Origin: Sneathiella sp. P13V-1
Lineage (GTDB): Bacteria; Pseudomonadota; Alphaproteobacteria; Sneathiellales; Sneathiellaceae
Direction: 5' to 3'
DNA length: 64,000 nucleotides
Assembly (NCBI RefSeq): GCF_015143595.1
Contig: NZ_WYEU01000001.1
Span: 248,001-312,000 of the forward strand
Below, piece by piece: positions 55,111 to 63,556 of the stretch; positions within the stretch are counted from its first letter, which is position 1, and each line of letters begins with the position of its first letter. The position numbers were made by a program, and so were the translations under genes. The notes beneath the pieces were generated by a model. It searched no databases. It saw nothing but the letters and a program-made list of their open reading frames with translations, and had not been told where the DNA came from.

Positions 55111-55162
55111 CGTGGTGATTTGTGCCGACCGGCTTGCGGCCACGATAAATGAAACGCTAAAA
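55111..55162 (+). ncRNA. SAM-II riboswitch aptamer
   Basis: CGTGGTGATTTG... with P1 CGTGG (55111) pairing CCACG (55140-55144), a GCTTGCGGCCACG block and the pseudoknot-forming GCTAAAA (55156-55162) match the SAM-II consensus of alphaproteobacteria. It binds S-adenosylmethionine and should repress the downstream methionine gene. Confidence 0.93.
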
Positions 55163-55163
55163 G

Positions 55164-55206
55164 GTCGGGGCTCGCGAGAACCCTGACTGGTGGTCGGGGT
55201 TTTTTT
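55164..55206 (+). terminator. Riboswitch expression platform: competing hairpins with terminator
   Basis: AACCCTGAC (55179-55187) pairs with GTCGGGGTT (55193-55201), then T-run: a rho-independent terminator. GTCGGGG at 55164-55170 can instead pair with CCCTGAC (55181-55187), giving an anti-terminator. This suggests transcriptional control by the aptamer. Confidence 0.75.
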
Positions 55207-55222
55207 ATGCCTCGAGGACATT

Positions 55223-56407
55223 ATGACGAAGGATCTTAAAAACAAGGGACTGGCAACCAAAGCCATCCGCGGCGGTCTGGAAAGATCGCAGTTCAAAGAA
55301 ACATCGGAAGCCATTTTTCTCAACTCCGGCTTTGTCTATGACAGCGCTGAAGAAGCAGCTGGAAGATTTAGAGGGGAAAATGACGGCTTCATCTATTCAC
55401 GCTATGCAAATCCAACAACGTCGGTCTTCGAAGAAAGAATGTGCCTTCTGGAAGGTGCAGAAGCGGCGCGCGCAACCTCCAGCGGAATGGCAGCCGTAAA
55501 CCTGGCGATCATGAGCCATGTAAAAGCAGGAGATCATGTTGTCGCCCCGAAGGCCTTGTTTGGATCCTGCCTTTATATCATTGAACAGATCCTCCCCCGC
55601 TTTGGTGTCAAAGTAACACTGATAGACGGGACGGATATTGACCAGTGGCAAAAAGCGCTACAGCAACCAACATCGGCTGTTTTTCTGGAAACACCTTCCA
55701 ATCCAACGCTGGAAATTGTGGACATCGCGGCTGTTGCGGATCTCGCCCACAAGGTGGGGGCGAAAGTCATCGTTGATAATGTGTTTGCGACAACTATTTA
55801 TCAAAAACCGCTGGAGCTTGGCGCGGATGTTGTCATCTATTCCGCAACGAAACACATAGACGGCCAGGGACGTTGCCTTGGTGGCATTGTTCTTTCCGAC
55901 GAAGAATTTATTGAAGAAGTAGTGGCCCCGTATCATAAACACACAGGCCCTTCACTCAGCCCGTTCAATGCCTGGAACCTTCTAAAAGGGTTGGAAACAC
56001 TGGAACTGAGAGTGGAGAAGCAAACGGATAATGCAAGCCGCGTAGCAGACGCTCTTGCCGAGAATGCCAAAGTTGCACGTGTTATCTATCCCGGCCGTGA
56101 TGATCACCCTCAAGCTGCCCTCGCCCGTCAGCAAATGAAACGGGGAAGCACGCTGGTCAGCTTTGAAATTAACGGCGATCAGGAGGAAACTTTTGCCTTC
56201 CTCAACAGGCTTCAACTGATCGATATCAGCAATAATCTGGGCGACAGCAAGAGCCTGATCACCCATCCAACGACAACAACACATTCCAGTGTTTCAGAAG
56301 AACTGAAGGCCGAACTTGGGATTAACAGCAACTTGGTTCGTCTCTCTGTTGGCCTGGAAACAGCTGATGATCTTGTTGAAGACCTTCTTCAAGCCCTGGA
56401 AGGATAA
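55223..56407 (+). CDS. metZ: O-succinylhomoserine sulfhydrylase
   Basis: 394 residues from ATG 55223 (GAGG upstream). PLP-dependent gamma-family enzyme: IYSRYANPTTSVFEERMCLL, ATSSGMAAVNLAIMSHVKAG, VIYSATKHIDGQGRCLGGIV (Lys binds PLP) and SLITHPTTTTHSSVSEE. Makes homocysteine from O-succinylhomoserine and sulfide in methionine synthesis. Under the SAM-II riboswitch. Confidence 0.93.
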   Translation: MTKDLKNKGLATKAIRGGLERSQFKETSEAIFLNSGFVYDSAEEAAGRFRGENDGFIYSRYANPTTSVFEERMCLLEGAEAARATSSGMAAVNLAIMSHVKAGDHVVAPKALFGSCLYIIEQILPRFGVKVTLIDGTDIDQWQKALQQPTSAVFLETPSNPTLEIVDIAAVADLAHKVGAKVIVDNVFATTIYQKPLELGADVVIYSATKHIDGQGRCLGGIVLSDEEFIEEVVAPYHKHTGPSLSPFNAWNLLKGLETLELRVEKQTDNASRVADALAENAKVARVIYPGRDDHPQAALARQQMKRGSTLVSFEINGDQEETFAFLNRLQLIDISNNLGDSKSLITHPTTTTHSSVSEELKAELGINSNLVRLSVGLETADDLVEDLLQALEG

Positions 56408-56517
56408 TATCCGGCCTTTTTTGTTGAAGTCCAACTTGGCTTTCCTTGCGTATAAGTTTATGTCTTAGATAACGTATGGAGACAGCAAGGATACAAGTTG
56501 GGCAAAGGGCTGCAGAC

Positions 56518-56925
56518 ATGACGTGGGATAATGCCTACAGAAAAATCACCCATAACATAGAGATATTGGTCATTCCAGAATATCAGACAGATCGTTCGCA
56601 GCCAGACAACAATCTGTTTATTTGGTCCTATAGGATTCGCCTCGAAAATCACGGGGATGTGGCCGTCACGCTGCGTCAGCGCTGCTGGCACATTACCGAT
56701 GCCCTCGGACATACCGAAGTGGTTCGGGGCGCCGGTGTTGTTGGGGAGCAACCCACTCTGGCCCCCGGGGAGAGTTACGAGTATGCGAGCGGGACACCTC
56801 TTGCAACCCCCTCTGGAATTATGCTTGGCACATACGATATGGAAAAAGAGGATGGCGATTGGATCACCGTAGAAATTCCCGCCTTCTCGCTTGATAGTCC
56901 GTACGAACAGTCGCGGATGAACTAA
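56518..56925 (+). CDS. apaG: ApaG (Co2+/Mg2+ efflux-associated protein)
   Basis: 135 residues from ATG 56518; the frame extends to ATG 56476, but the core starts later. IRLENHGDVAVTLRQRCWHI, TDALGHTEVVRGAGVVGEQP, and TPSGIMLGTYDMEKEDGDWI are diagnostic. Role in metal or nucleotide metabolism poorly known. Followed by folE in the same direction. Confidence 0.92.
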   Translation: MTWDNAYRKITHNIEILVIPEYQTDRSQPDNNLFIWSYRIRLENHGDVAVTLRQRCWHITDALGHTEVVRGAGVVGEQPTLAPGESYEYASGTPLATPSGIMLGTYDMEKEDGDWITVEIPAFSLDSPYEQSRMN

Positions 56926-56946
56926 TTTGGATTAGGATATTTTTTG

Positions 56947-57549
56947 ATGGATAAGATAGCCGATCAACAACAGGCAAACACAGCCAAACCCACCAAGGAA
57001 GAAGCCGAGGATGCTATTCGCACCCTGATCAGATGGGCCGGAGATGATCCTACCCGCGAAGGCCTGCTTGGAACACCGGATCGCGTCGCCAGATCCTATC
57101 TGGAGTTCTTCAAGGGTTACACCGAAGAGCCCGCGGAGTTCCTTGAGCGAACCTTTGAGGAGGTTGAAGGATATGATGAGATGATTATCCTCAAAGGTAT
57201 CCGGATGGAAAGCTACTGTGAGCATCACATGGTCCCCATCATCGGAGAGGCTCATGTCGCCTATATGCCCGACAACCGTGTTGTTGGTATCTCCAAACTG
57301 GCTCGCGTCGTCGATGCTTTTTCAAAGCGCCTGCAAATTCAGGAAAAGCTGACCGAACAAATTGCGGAAACAATTGACGAGGTTCTTCGTCCAAAAGGGG
57401 TGGCCGTAATCATTGAGAGTGCGCACCAGTGCATGACCACACGCGGCGTTCATAAAGACGGCGTTACGATGATCACCAGCTCAATGAAAGGCTGTTTCAG
57501 GGATTCTGATATTACGCGAAAAGAGCTTCTATCTTTCCTTAGATCCTGA
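56947..57549 (+). CDS. folE: GTP cyclohydrolase I
   Basis: 200 residues from ATG 56947. First step of folate (and tetrahydrobiopterin) synthesis. Active site: SYCEHHMVPIIGEAHVAYMP (zinc Cys and His), ISKLARVVDAFSKRLQIQEK, and HQCMTTRGVHKDG (second Cys). Length and motifs complete; ends at a terminator. Confidence 0.97.
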   Translation: MDKIADQQQANTAKPTKEEAEDAIRTLIRWAGDDPTREGLLGTPDRVARSYLEFFKGYTEEPAEFLERTFEEVEGYDEMIILKGIRMESYCEHHMVPIIGEAHVAYMPDNRVVGISKLARVVDAFSKRLQIQEKLTEQIAETIDEVLRPKGVAVIIESAHQCMTTRGVHKDGVTMITSSMKGCFRDSDITRKELLSFLRS

Positions 57550-57579
57550 GTTTTCCCCAAAAGAGACTCCAAATTTATG

Positions 57580-57608
57580 AAGGCGGTGATTTTTACCGCC
57601 TTTTTTTA
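57580..57608 (+). terminator. Terminator after folE
   Basis: AAGGCGGT / ACCGCCTT stem, seven-base loop, T-run. Confidence 0.85.
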
Positions 57609-57918
57609 TGTGTCACTAATATTTAAATGAAGTAAAAATACAATTGACCTCAAGTAAAATTCAAATAAACAAAATCATCAAAAAAAGTGAATTAAATTTT
57701 CTCCAACTATAATTATATCTAAATAAATTTTATAACTATTGATACATCAATACTTTTCCTTTACATCAATTTTTTCTTCATGTTGACTTAAATTACTCAA
57801 ATTTGACACTTACACCCACCTATTATATTTTTAATTTGTCATTTTTTTCAGTAACTAAGAAAATTTTTTGAAATTTGACACAACAGAAAATATTAGTCGC
57901 AAAGACTGGGAGATCATC
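57609..57918 (+). promoter_or_regulatory. Very A+T-rich leader/promoter of the ABC transporter operon
   Basis: About 310 bases with visibly extreme A+T content and no gene. A TTGACA at 57803-57808 is followed by TATATTT-type sequence about 15 bases on, giving the best promoter. The rest may bind nucleoid proteins or a stress regulator; nothing more specific is seen. Confidence 0.5.
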
Positions 57919-58920
57919 ATGAAGAAACTGTTGGGTGCCGCCCTTGTAATGGCAGGTATGGCTGGCACAGCCCAAGCAGGTGAAAGCTGCGGTAGTGTCA
58001 CTATTGCAGATATGAACTGGAATTCCGCAACCCTGATCGCGCATGTGGATCAGTTTATCCTTGCAAATGGATATGGTTGCGAAGCTGAGCTCGTACCAGG
58101 CGATACAATGCCGACCGGCACCTCCATGACAGAAAAAGGTGAACCTGATATCGCACCTGAGCTCTGGAGCAACTCCATGAAAGCCGCCATTGACAAAGGG
58201 GTGGCTGAAAAACGTCTGCGCATCGCAGGCAAATCACTATCCGATGGCGGTGAAGAAGGTTTCTGGGTTCCTGAATATCTTGTAAAAAAAGACCCTTCCA
58301 TGGCAACAATTGCCGGTATTATCAAAAACGCCAAAATGTTCAAACATCCTGAAGATCCTGACAAAGCTGCCTTCTACGGCTGCCCGGCCGGTTGGAACTG
58401 CCAGATTTCCGGTGTAAACCTAAACAAAGCACTTGGTCTTGATAAAGCTGGTTTCGACATCATTGATCCAGGCTCAGGGGCTGGCCTTTCCGGCTCTATT
58501 GCAAAAGCGTACGAGCGTGAGCAGGCTTGGTTTGGGTATTACTGGGCGCCAACTGCGGTACTTGGTAAGTACAAAATGGTAAAAGTGGACTTTGGATCTG
58601 GCATAGATCTGGAACATTTCCGTAGTTGCACGACGAATGCCGACTGTATTGATCCAAAACCAACAATGTACCCACCTTCACCGGTACACACCATTACGAC
58701 AGAAGCATTTGCATCAAAAGCACCTGCTGCCTATGAGTATCTGACAAAACGTGCCTTCAAGAACGCCGAAATGAACGGCTTCCTGGCATGGATGGAAGAC
58801 AATCAGGCAGATGGTGAAACAGCTGCAATTCAGTTCATGAAAAACAACGAAGATAAGTGGTCTGCATGGGTCACACCTGATGCCGCCACAAAAATCAAAA
58901 AAGCACTGGCATCTTTGTAA
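57919..58920 (+). CDS. Glycine betaine/choline ABC transporter substrate-binding protein
   Basis: 333 residues from ATG 57919 (GGGAGAT upstream). Signal peptide MKKLLGAALVMAGMAGTAQA, then the ProX-type fold: GSVTIADMNWNSATLIAHV, TGTSMTEKGEPDIAPELW, CPAGWNCQISGVNLNKALGL, and YWAPTAVLGKYKMVKVDFGS with aromatic residues for the quaternary ammonium. Osmoprotectant or choline uptake; substrate cannot be decided. Separated from the permease by a terminator. Confidence 0.88.
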   Translation: MKKLLGAALVMAGMAGTAQAGESCGSVTIADMNWNSATLIAHVDQFILANGYGCEAELVPGDTMPTGTSMTEKGEPDIAPELWSNSMKAAIDKGVAEKRLRIAGKSLSDGGEEGFWVPEYLVKKDPSMATIAGIIKNAKMFKHPEDPDKAAFYGCPAGWNCQISGVNLNKALGLDKAGFDIIDPGSGAGLSGSIAKAYEREQAWFGYYWAPTAVLGKYKMVKVDFGSGIDLEHFRSCTTNADCIDPKPTMYPPSPVHTITTEAFASKAPAAYEYLTKRAFKNAEMNGFLAWMEDNQADGETAAIQFMKNNEDKWSAWVTPDAATKIKKALASL

Positions 58921-58933
58921 TCGTTTCACATCA

Positions 58934-58965
58934 CCCCGACCGAATAATCGGTCGGGGTTTTTATA
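58934..58965 (+). terminator. Intra-operon terminator after binding protein gene
   Basis: CCCCGACCGA / TCGGTCGGGG stem with a four-base loop, followed by T-run. It probably keeps permease and ATPase levels below the binding protein. Confidence 0.85.
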
Positions 58966-58992
58966 TTTATTGACCAAGTCTGGAGTTGACTT

Positions 58993-59886
58993 ATGTCAGA
59001 CAAAAACTTGCTGATCGAATTTCCCCAATTGGATCGCGAAAGTCTCCTATACATTCGAAAAACACTGGATGGAGCCTACAAGGATTTCTCTCGTGCTTAC
59101 GGAGATATCATTGAAAGCATTTTCGATCCCCTTCTCTACTTCCTTGTGTGGTTTGAGAAATTACTTCTGAATTCTCCATGGGTTGTTGTTCTCGCTGTCA
59201 TAATTGGCATCGTTTACGCCGCAACGCGCTCCTGGAAGCTCAGTCTGGGTGTTCTGATATCCTTCCTGCTCATCGGCTATTTCGGCATGTGGGAAGATAC
59301 GATGCGGACGCTCAGCATCATCTTTGTTTGCACAGTTCTCTCAATTGCACTTGGAATCCCTGTTGGCATTATGATGTCTCGCTCCGATCGTGTTCAGGCG
59401 GTCGTGACTCCGATATTGGACATTATGCAAACAATGCCGGCTTTTGTTTATTTGATCCCGGTTGTGATGCTTCTCGGTATCGGTAAAGTCCCCGGGGTTA
59501 TTGCGGTGGTAATCTACGCGATCCCGCCAGTTATCCGCCTGACAAATTTGGGCATTCGCCTTGTCGATAAGGAAGTATTGGAAGCGGCGACAGCTTACGG
59601 CGCAAATCCGATGCAGCGCCTGTTCGGTGTTCAGATCCCACTTGCCATTCCAACCATTATGGCAGGTATCAACCAGACCATCATGATGTCTTTGGCGATG
59701 GTTGTTGTGGCCTCCATGATCGGCGTAAAAGGTCTTGGACAACCGGTTTTGAAATCTATTACCAACCAGTATTTCACATTGGGCTTACTTAATGGTTTGG
59801 CCATTGTCGCGCTGGCTATCGTGTTTGATCGTGTCTCTCAGGCCTACGGCAAACGAACACAGAAACATTTGGAAGGTTCCCACTAA
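58993..59886 (+). CDS. ABC transporter permease (ProW-like)
   Basis: 297 residues with about six helices; binding-protein-dependent permease motif around EAATAYGANPMQRLFGVQIP, and LSIALGIPVGIMMSRSDRVQ, DIMQTMPAFVYLIPVVMLLG as in ProW. Translation coupled with the ATPase (TAATG, one base shared). Confidence 0.93.
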   Translation: MSDKNLLIEFPQLDRESLLYIRKTLDGAYKDFSRAYGDIIESIFDPLLYFLVWFEKLLLNSPWVVVLAVIIGIVYAATRSWKLSLGVLISFLLIGYFGMWEDTMRTLSIIFVCTVLSIALGIPVGIMMSRSDRVQAVVTPILDIMQTMPAFVYLIPVVMLLGIGKVPGVIAVVIYAIPPVIRLTNLGIRLVDKEVLEAATAYGANPMQRLFGVQIPLAIPTIMAGINQTIMMSLAMVVVASMIGVKGLGQPVLKSITNQYFTLGLLNGLAIVALAIVFDRVSQAYGKRTQKHLEGSH

Positions 59887-61145
59887 TGAATATTGCAAGT
59901 AATTTGGAACCGCTTCTGCGCGTAGAAAATCTCTACAAGGTTTTTGGTAAAAACCCAAAAGACATCATTCCTTTGATTGAAGCAGGAGAAACCAAAGATG
60001 ATATTCTGGTAAAGACCGGCCACACGGTTGGTCTAAAAGAGATCAATCTTGAGATCCAGAAGGGCCAGATCTATGTGATCATGGGCCTGTCCGGGTCTGG
60101 AAAATCGACCCTGATCCGACACTTCAACCGTTTGATTGACCCCACTGTTGGTAAAATCATCGTTGAAGGTCAGGACATTATGGAACTTAACCAGAAAGAA
60201 CTGGAAGAGTTTCGCAAACATCGTATGTCCATGGTGTTTCAACGCTTTGGCCTGATGCCTCATCGAACGGTTATCGAAAATGTCGCCTATGGCCTTACGG
60301 TCCAGAAGGTAGACAAAAAGACACGCATGGCAAAAGCTCAAAAATGGCTTGAGACAGTAGGTCTTGCAGGATACGAAAATCAATATCCATCACAGTTGTC
60401 TGGCGGCCAGCAACAGCGTGTCGGCCTCGCCCGCGCCCTTTGCACGGATGCGGATATTTTGTTAATGGACGAAGCCTTCTCAGCTCTTGATCCACTGATC
60501 AGAAGCGAAATGCAGGACCAGCTTATCGAATTGCAGGAAACGCTTCATAAAACCATTATTTTCATCACTCATGATCTGGACGAAGCTTTGCGCCTTGGGG
60601 ATCGGATCGCCATTTTGAAAGACGGCGAACTGGTTCAGGAAGGCGCACCAGAAGATATCCTGCTTGAACCTGCCACAGATTATGTGGAAGCCTTTGTAAA
60701 AGACGTGAACCGCGCCCGCGCGCTCACCGTTGAAACGGTCATGCGCCCACCGGCTCATCGGATCACTGAGGGCACCATCGATGATGCACTTGACCAAATG
60801 AAAAAACTTTCTGGTAACTACGGATACTATGTCACCAAGGATGGATATCAGGGGGTCCTCCTGCAGGAAAAACTGGAAAAAGCGGCGAAACTCAACGGCA
60901 GTTCCCCAGTTGGCGAAGCACTGTTTGAAGAGTGTGACCCACTTTCTCCAGACTCAGTCCTGGAACAAATTATTCCTGAGACCCTTGAATCCCAGTATCC
61001 GCTGCCTGTGGTAGATGAGGATGGAGATTTGCAGGGTAGCCTGCCTCGCTCATCGTTAGCTGAAGTCCTCTCAGTTCGGGATGACTCTGATGAAAATGGT
61101 AAAAAATCTGCTGTTGGGTTACCTGAAGAAAAAGTCAAAGCGTAA
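59886..61145 (+). CDS. ABC transporter ATP-binding protein with CBS domain (ProV-like)
   Basis: 419 residues: Walker A GLSGSGKSTLIRHFNRL, signature LSGGQQQRVGLARAL, Walker B ILLMDEAFSALD and switch FITHDLDEALRL. The N-terminal extension (FGKNPKDIIPLIEAGETKDD) and C-terminal CBS pair (~280-400) are of the ProV/OpuAA type and sense ionic strength. Terminated by a strong hairpin. Confidence 0.95.
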   Translation: MNIASNLEPLLRVENLYKVFGKNPKDIIPLIEAGETKDDILVKTGHTVGLKEINLEIQKGQIYVIMGLSGSGKSTLIRHFNRLIDPTVGKIIVEGQDIMELNQKELEEFRKHRMSMVFQRFGLMPHRTVIENVAYGLTVQKVDKKTRMAKAQKWLETVGLAGYENQYPSQLSGGQQQRVGLARALCTDADILLMDEAFSALDPLIRSEMQDQLIELQETLHKTIIFITHDLDEALRLGDRIAILKDGELVQEGAPEDILLEPATDYVEAFVKDVNRARALTVETVMRPPAHRITEGTIDDALDQMKKLSGNYGYYVTKDGYQGVLLQEKLEKAAKLNGSSPVGEALFEECDPLSPDSVLEQIIPETLESQYPLPVVDEDGDLQGSLPRSSLAEVLSVRDDSDENGKKSAVGLPEEKVKA

Positions 61146-61154
61146 GCCTTAACG

Positions 61155-61192
61155 AAAAAAAAGGGCTGCCGAATTTGGCAGCCCTTTTTTTA
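61155..61192. terminator. Bidirectional terminator after ABC operon
   Basis: AAAAAAGGGCTGCC / GGCAGCCCTTTTTT stem, six-base loop, A- and T-runs. Confidence 0.88.
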
Positions 61193-61201
61193 ATCTTACC
61201 T

Positions 61202-61573
61202 CTACCAGATCCATGTAGCAGGATCAGGAACAGCTTGCTGGTTTCCGTAGTATTTCAACCCCTTGATACAACGGACAATAAACCAGACCAGGAAAGCGAT
61301 CATAATCAGGAAACCAATGCCAAAGGCGATGGTAAAAGCACCAATAATTGAGATCAGAATACCGATCCAGAAGGTGCGAATTTGGAAACGATAGTGCGTT
61401 TGTGCCCACTCAGGCGCATCGCCTTTATTCATGTAAGCGATAATAACACCGATCAAACCAGTGATACCCAGAACCAAGCTGGCTAAATAAAGCAAGTAGA
61501 CGATCTGAACCATCTTGTTGTTGTTATTGTCCAGAACCTCTTGGACAACGTCAGTAGATTTCTCTTCGGACAT
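61202..61573 (-). CDS. DUF4870-like small membrane protein
   Basis: 123 residues from ATG 61573 with GGAGGGG upstream (the earlier frame start lacks this). Three hydrophobic segments: VYLLYLASLVLGITGLIGVI, FWIGILISIIGAFTIAFGIG and LIMIAFLVWFIVRCIKGL. Resembles DUF4870/TM2-like proteins; function unknown. Confidence 0.7.
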   Translation of the reverse strand: MSEEKSTDVVQEVLDNNNNKMVQIVYLLYLASLVLGITGLIGVIIAYMNKGDAPEWAQTHYRFQIRTFWIGILISIIGAFTIAFGIGFLIMIAFLVWFIVRCIKGLKYYGNQQAVPDPATWIW

Positions 61574-61619
61574 AGACCCCTCCAATAAAATTGGTTGCCG
61601 AATGTAAGGAAACTCTGGC

Positions 61620-63500
61620 TCAGTCGTCAAAACTCAGCCGATACTTAACTGGATAAGTCCCGAGTATATCCAGAACAGCCTGTTCTATCTCGGTTTTATT
61701 AACATTGGATTGAACGATCACCTCAACAGTTGCCACAATGCCATGACTGCCTTCCGCGCCCACTGTGACATTAAAAGTCACGCCCTGCAGGTTAAGATCA
61801 TTTAACAAGGGCTGAAAAGTTCGCGCTATAATGTCGTACCGCAATGAAGGTTTAAAGATCTTACCAACCGCCGTTACCGGCATTTCATCAATAAGAATGA
61901 CCTCGGCCGGCAAAGCGGGGCGTTCAAAAATGTTCTCTTCTGCAAATTTTCTGATCTCGTCCGCGGAAGTATTCGAGCCTGGGATCAGTTCTACATAAGC
62001 AACCGGAATTTCACCTGCATAGGCGTCAGGCCGCCCAACCGCAGCGGCCAATTGAACAGACGGATGCTGATGCAGGCATTCCTCAATCATGCTGGGTTCA
62101 ATATTATGACCTCCCCGAATAATCAGATCTTTTGCACGGCCTGACAGCCAGAAATATCCGTCCTTATCGATATAGCCCAAATCACCCGTGTCCAGCCACC
62201 CATCCCCAACAAACAGTTTTTCATTAAACTGTTCCTGAATATAACCGCGAATGGCGTTAGGCCCTTTGATACAGATATGCCCTGCTTCTCCGATATCACA
62301 GTCCCCGTAATACGCCCCGTCTTCATCCACCCGTTTTACAGCGACCTGCTGATAGGGATAACGAATACCGATGGATCCCACAGGGCGCGGTCCATTTGCC
62401 GGATTACAAAGAGAGACAGACGTCCCTTCGGTGAGACCATACCCTTCCAGAATGGAAATTCCCGTCACGCTTTCAAACTTACGAATGACCTCCTGAGGCA
62501 TGGGTGCCGCTCCGCAGATACCAAACTTCAAAGACGATACATCCACCCCATTTAGCGGGACATTCAGAAGAGCCGAATAAATTGTAGGCACTGCTGAGAA
62601 ATGGGTCACCTTATGGGTATCCACAATTTTCCAGAAATTAGGGATCAATTGCGGTGTTCTGAAGCCTGCAACACCGGCAAACAAGACCGTTGCCCCCGCC
62701 TTAAAGCCAGCCAAGGAACTTACCAGCACCGCGTTTACGTGGAACAGAGGAAGTCCAACAAGAACAACACTGTCGCTGTCATATCCCGCGGTATATTGGG
62801 TTGCCCATGCTTCATAGACTTCACCGCGGAAAGAATGTTGTGCCACTTTTGGCGATCCCGTAGTGCCACCTGTATGGAAGTAGGCGCAGACATCATCCTG
62901 ATCAAACTGTCGATCGAAGTTGAGTTTATCTGACGGGTGCTTTGCCAATTCTTCTTCAAACGACAAAATCTTGTTGCCTGGATCTGCACTTCCCCCAACC
63001 TGAAACACAAGCTCAAGTTCTGGCATCTGTTCGATCACTTCGGCGGTTTTCTCCCAGATATCGGAACCTGCCATCGGTCCCAAGGCGACCAGCATCTTGG
63101 ATCCGGTCGCCCGCAAAATTTCGACAATCTGCTCTGCCCGAAGCAGTGTATTGACGGCGCTTACGATCCCTGCCGTCTGTCCGCCCCATATGGCATACTG
63201 CGCTTCCGGCACATTAGGAAGAAGGTAGGTAACCGCTTCGTCTTCTTTAAGCCCATGAGCACGAAACATGTTGGCCGTTTGCGTTACTTTGTCCAAAAGT
63301 TCCTGGTACGTAATATCAACCGCTGCTTCGCTCACCTCACAGGTCGGCAAGAACCGGACAGCAACTTTGTCAGGATTGGCTTTCGCAGCATTCACTAGAA
63401 TATCGTATGTGCTAACTTCATCAAACCGCTCCGATAATGGCGTTTTTTCGATTTCCTCGATATCTTTTACAGAACGGATTTTTCCCTTCAGATCGGCCAT
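61620..63500 (-). CDS. Acyl-CoA synthetase (AMP-forming)
   Basis: 626 residues. AMP-binding motif HTGGTTGSPKVAQHSF, ILEGYGLTEGTSVSLCNP, DTGDLGYIDKDGYFWLSGRA, KDLIIRGGHNIEPSMIEECL, and C-terminal catalytic Lys in TAVGKIFKPSLR. Activates a carboxylic acid to acyl-CoA; chain length not clear. Single gene, upstream of the partial gene in the same direction. Confidence 0.93.
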   Translation of the reverse strand: MADLKGKIRSVKDIEEIEKTPLSERFDEVSTYDILVNAAKANPDKVAVRFLPTCEVSEAAVDITYQELLDKVTQTANMFRAHGLKEDEAVTYLLPNVPEAQYAIWGGQTAGIVSAVNTLLRAEQIVEILRATGSKMLVALGPMAGSDIWEKTAEVIEQMPELELVFQVGGSADPGNKILSFEEELAKHPSDKLNFDRQFDQDDVCAYFHTGGTTGSPKVAQHSFRGEVYEAWATQYTAGYDSDSVVLVGLPLFHVNAVLVSSLAGFKAGATVLFAGVAGFRTPQLIPNFWKIVDTHKVTHFSAVPTIYSALLNVPLNGVDVSSLKFGICGAAPMPQEVIRKFESVTGISILEGYGLTEGTSVSLCNPANGPRPVGSIGIRYPYQQVAVKRVDEDGAYYGDCDIGEAGHICIKGPNAIRGYIQEQFNEKLFVGDGWLDTGDLGYIDKDGYFWLSGRAKDLIIRGGHNIEPSMIEECLHQHPSVQLAAAVGRPDAYAGEIPVAYVELIPGSNTSADEIRKFAEENIFERPALPAEVILIDEMPVTAVGKIFKPSLRYDIIARTFQPLLNDLNLQGVTFNVTVGAEGSHGIVATVEVIVQSNVNKTEIEQAVLDILGTYPVKYRLSFDD

Positions 63501-63556
63501 CTGACGACACTCCTACTTATTATTCTTATTTGTAACTTTGTTTTTTATTCTCTGGT

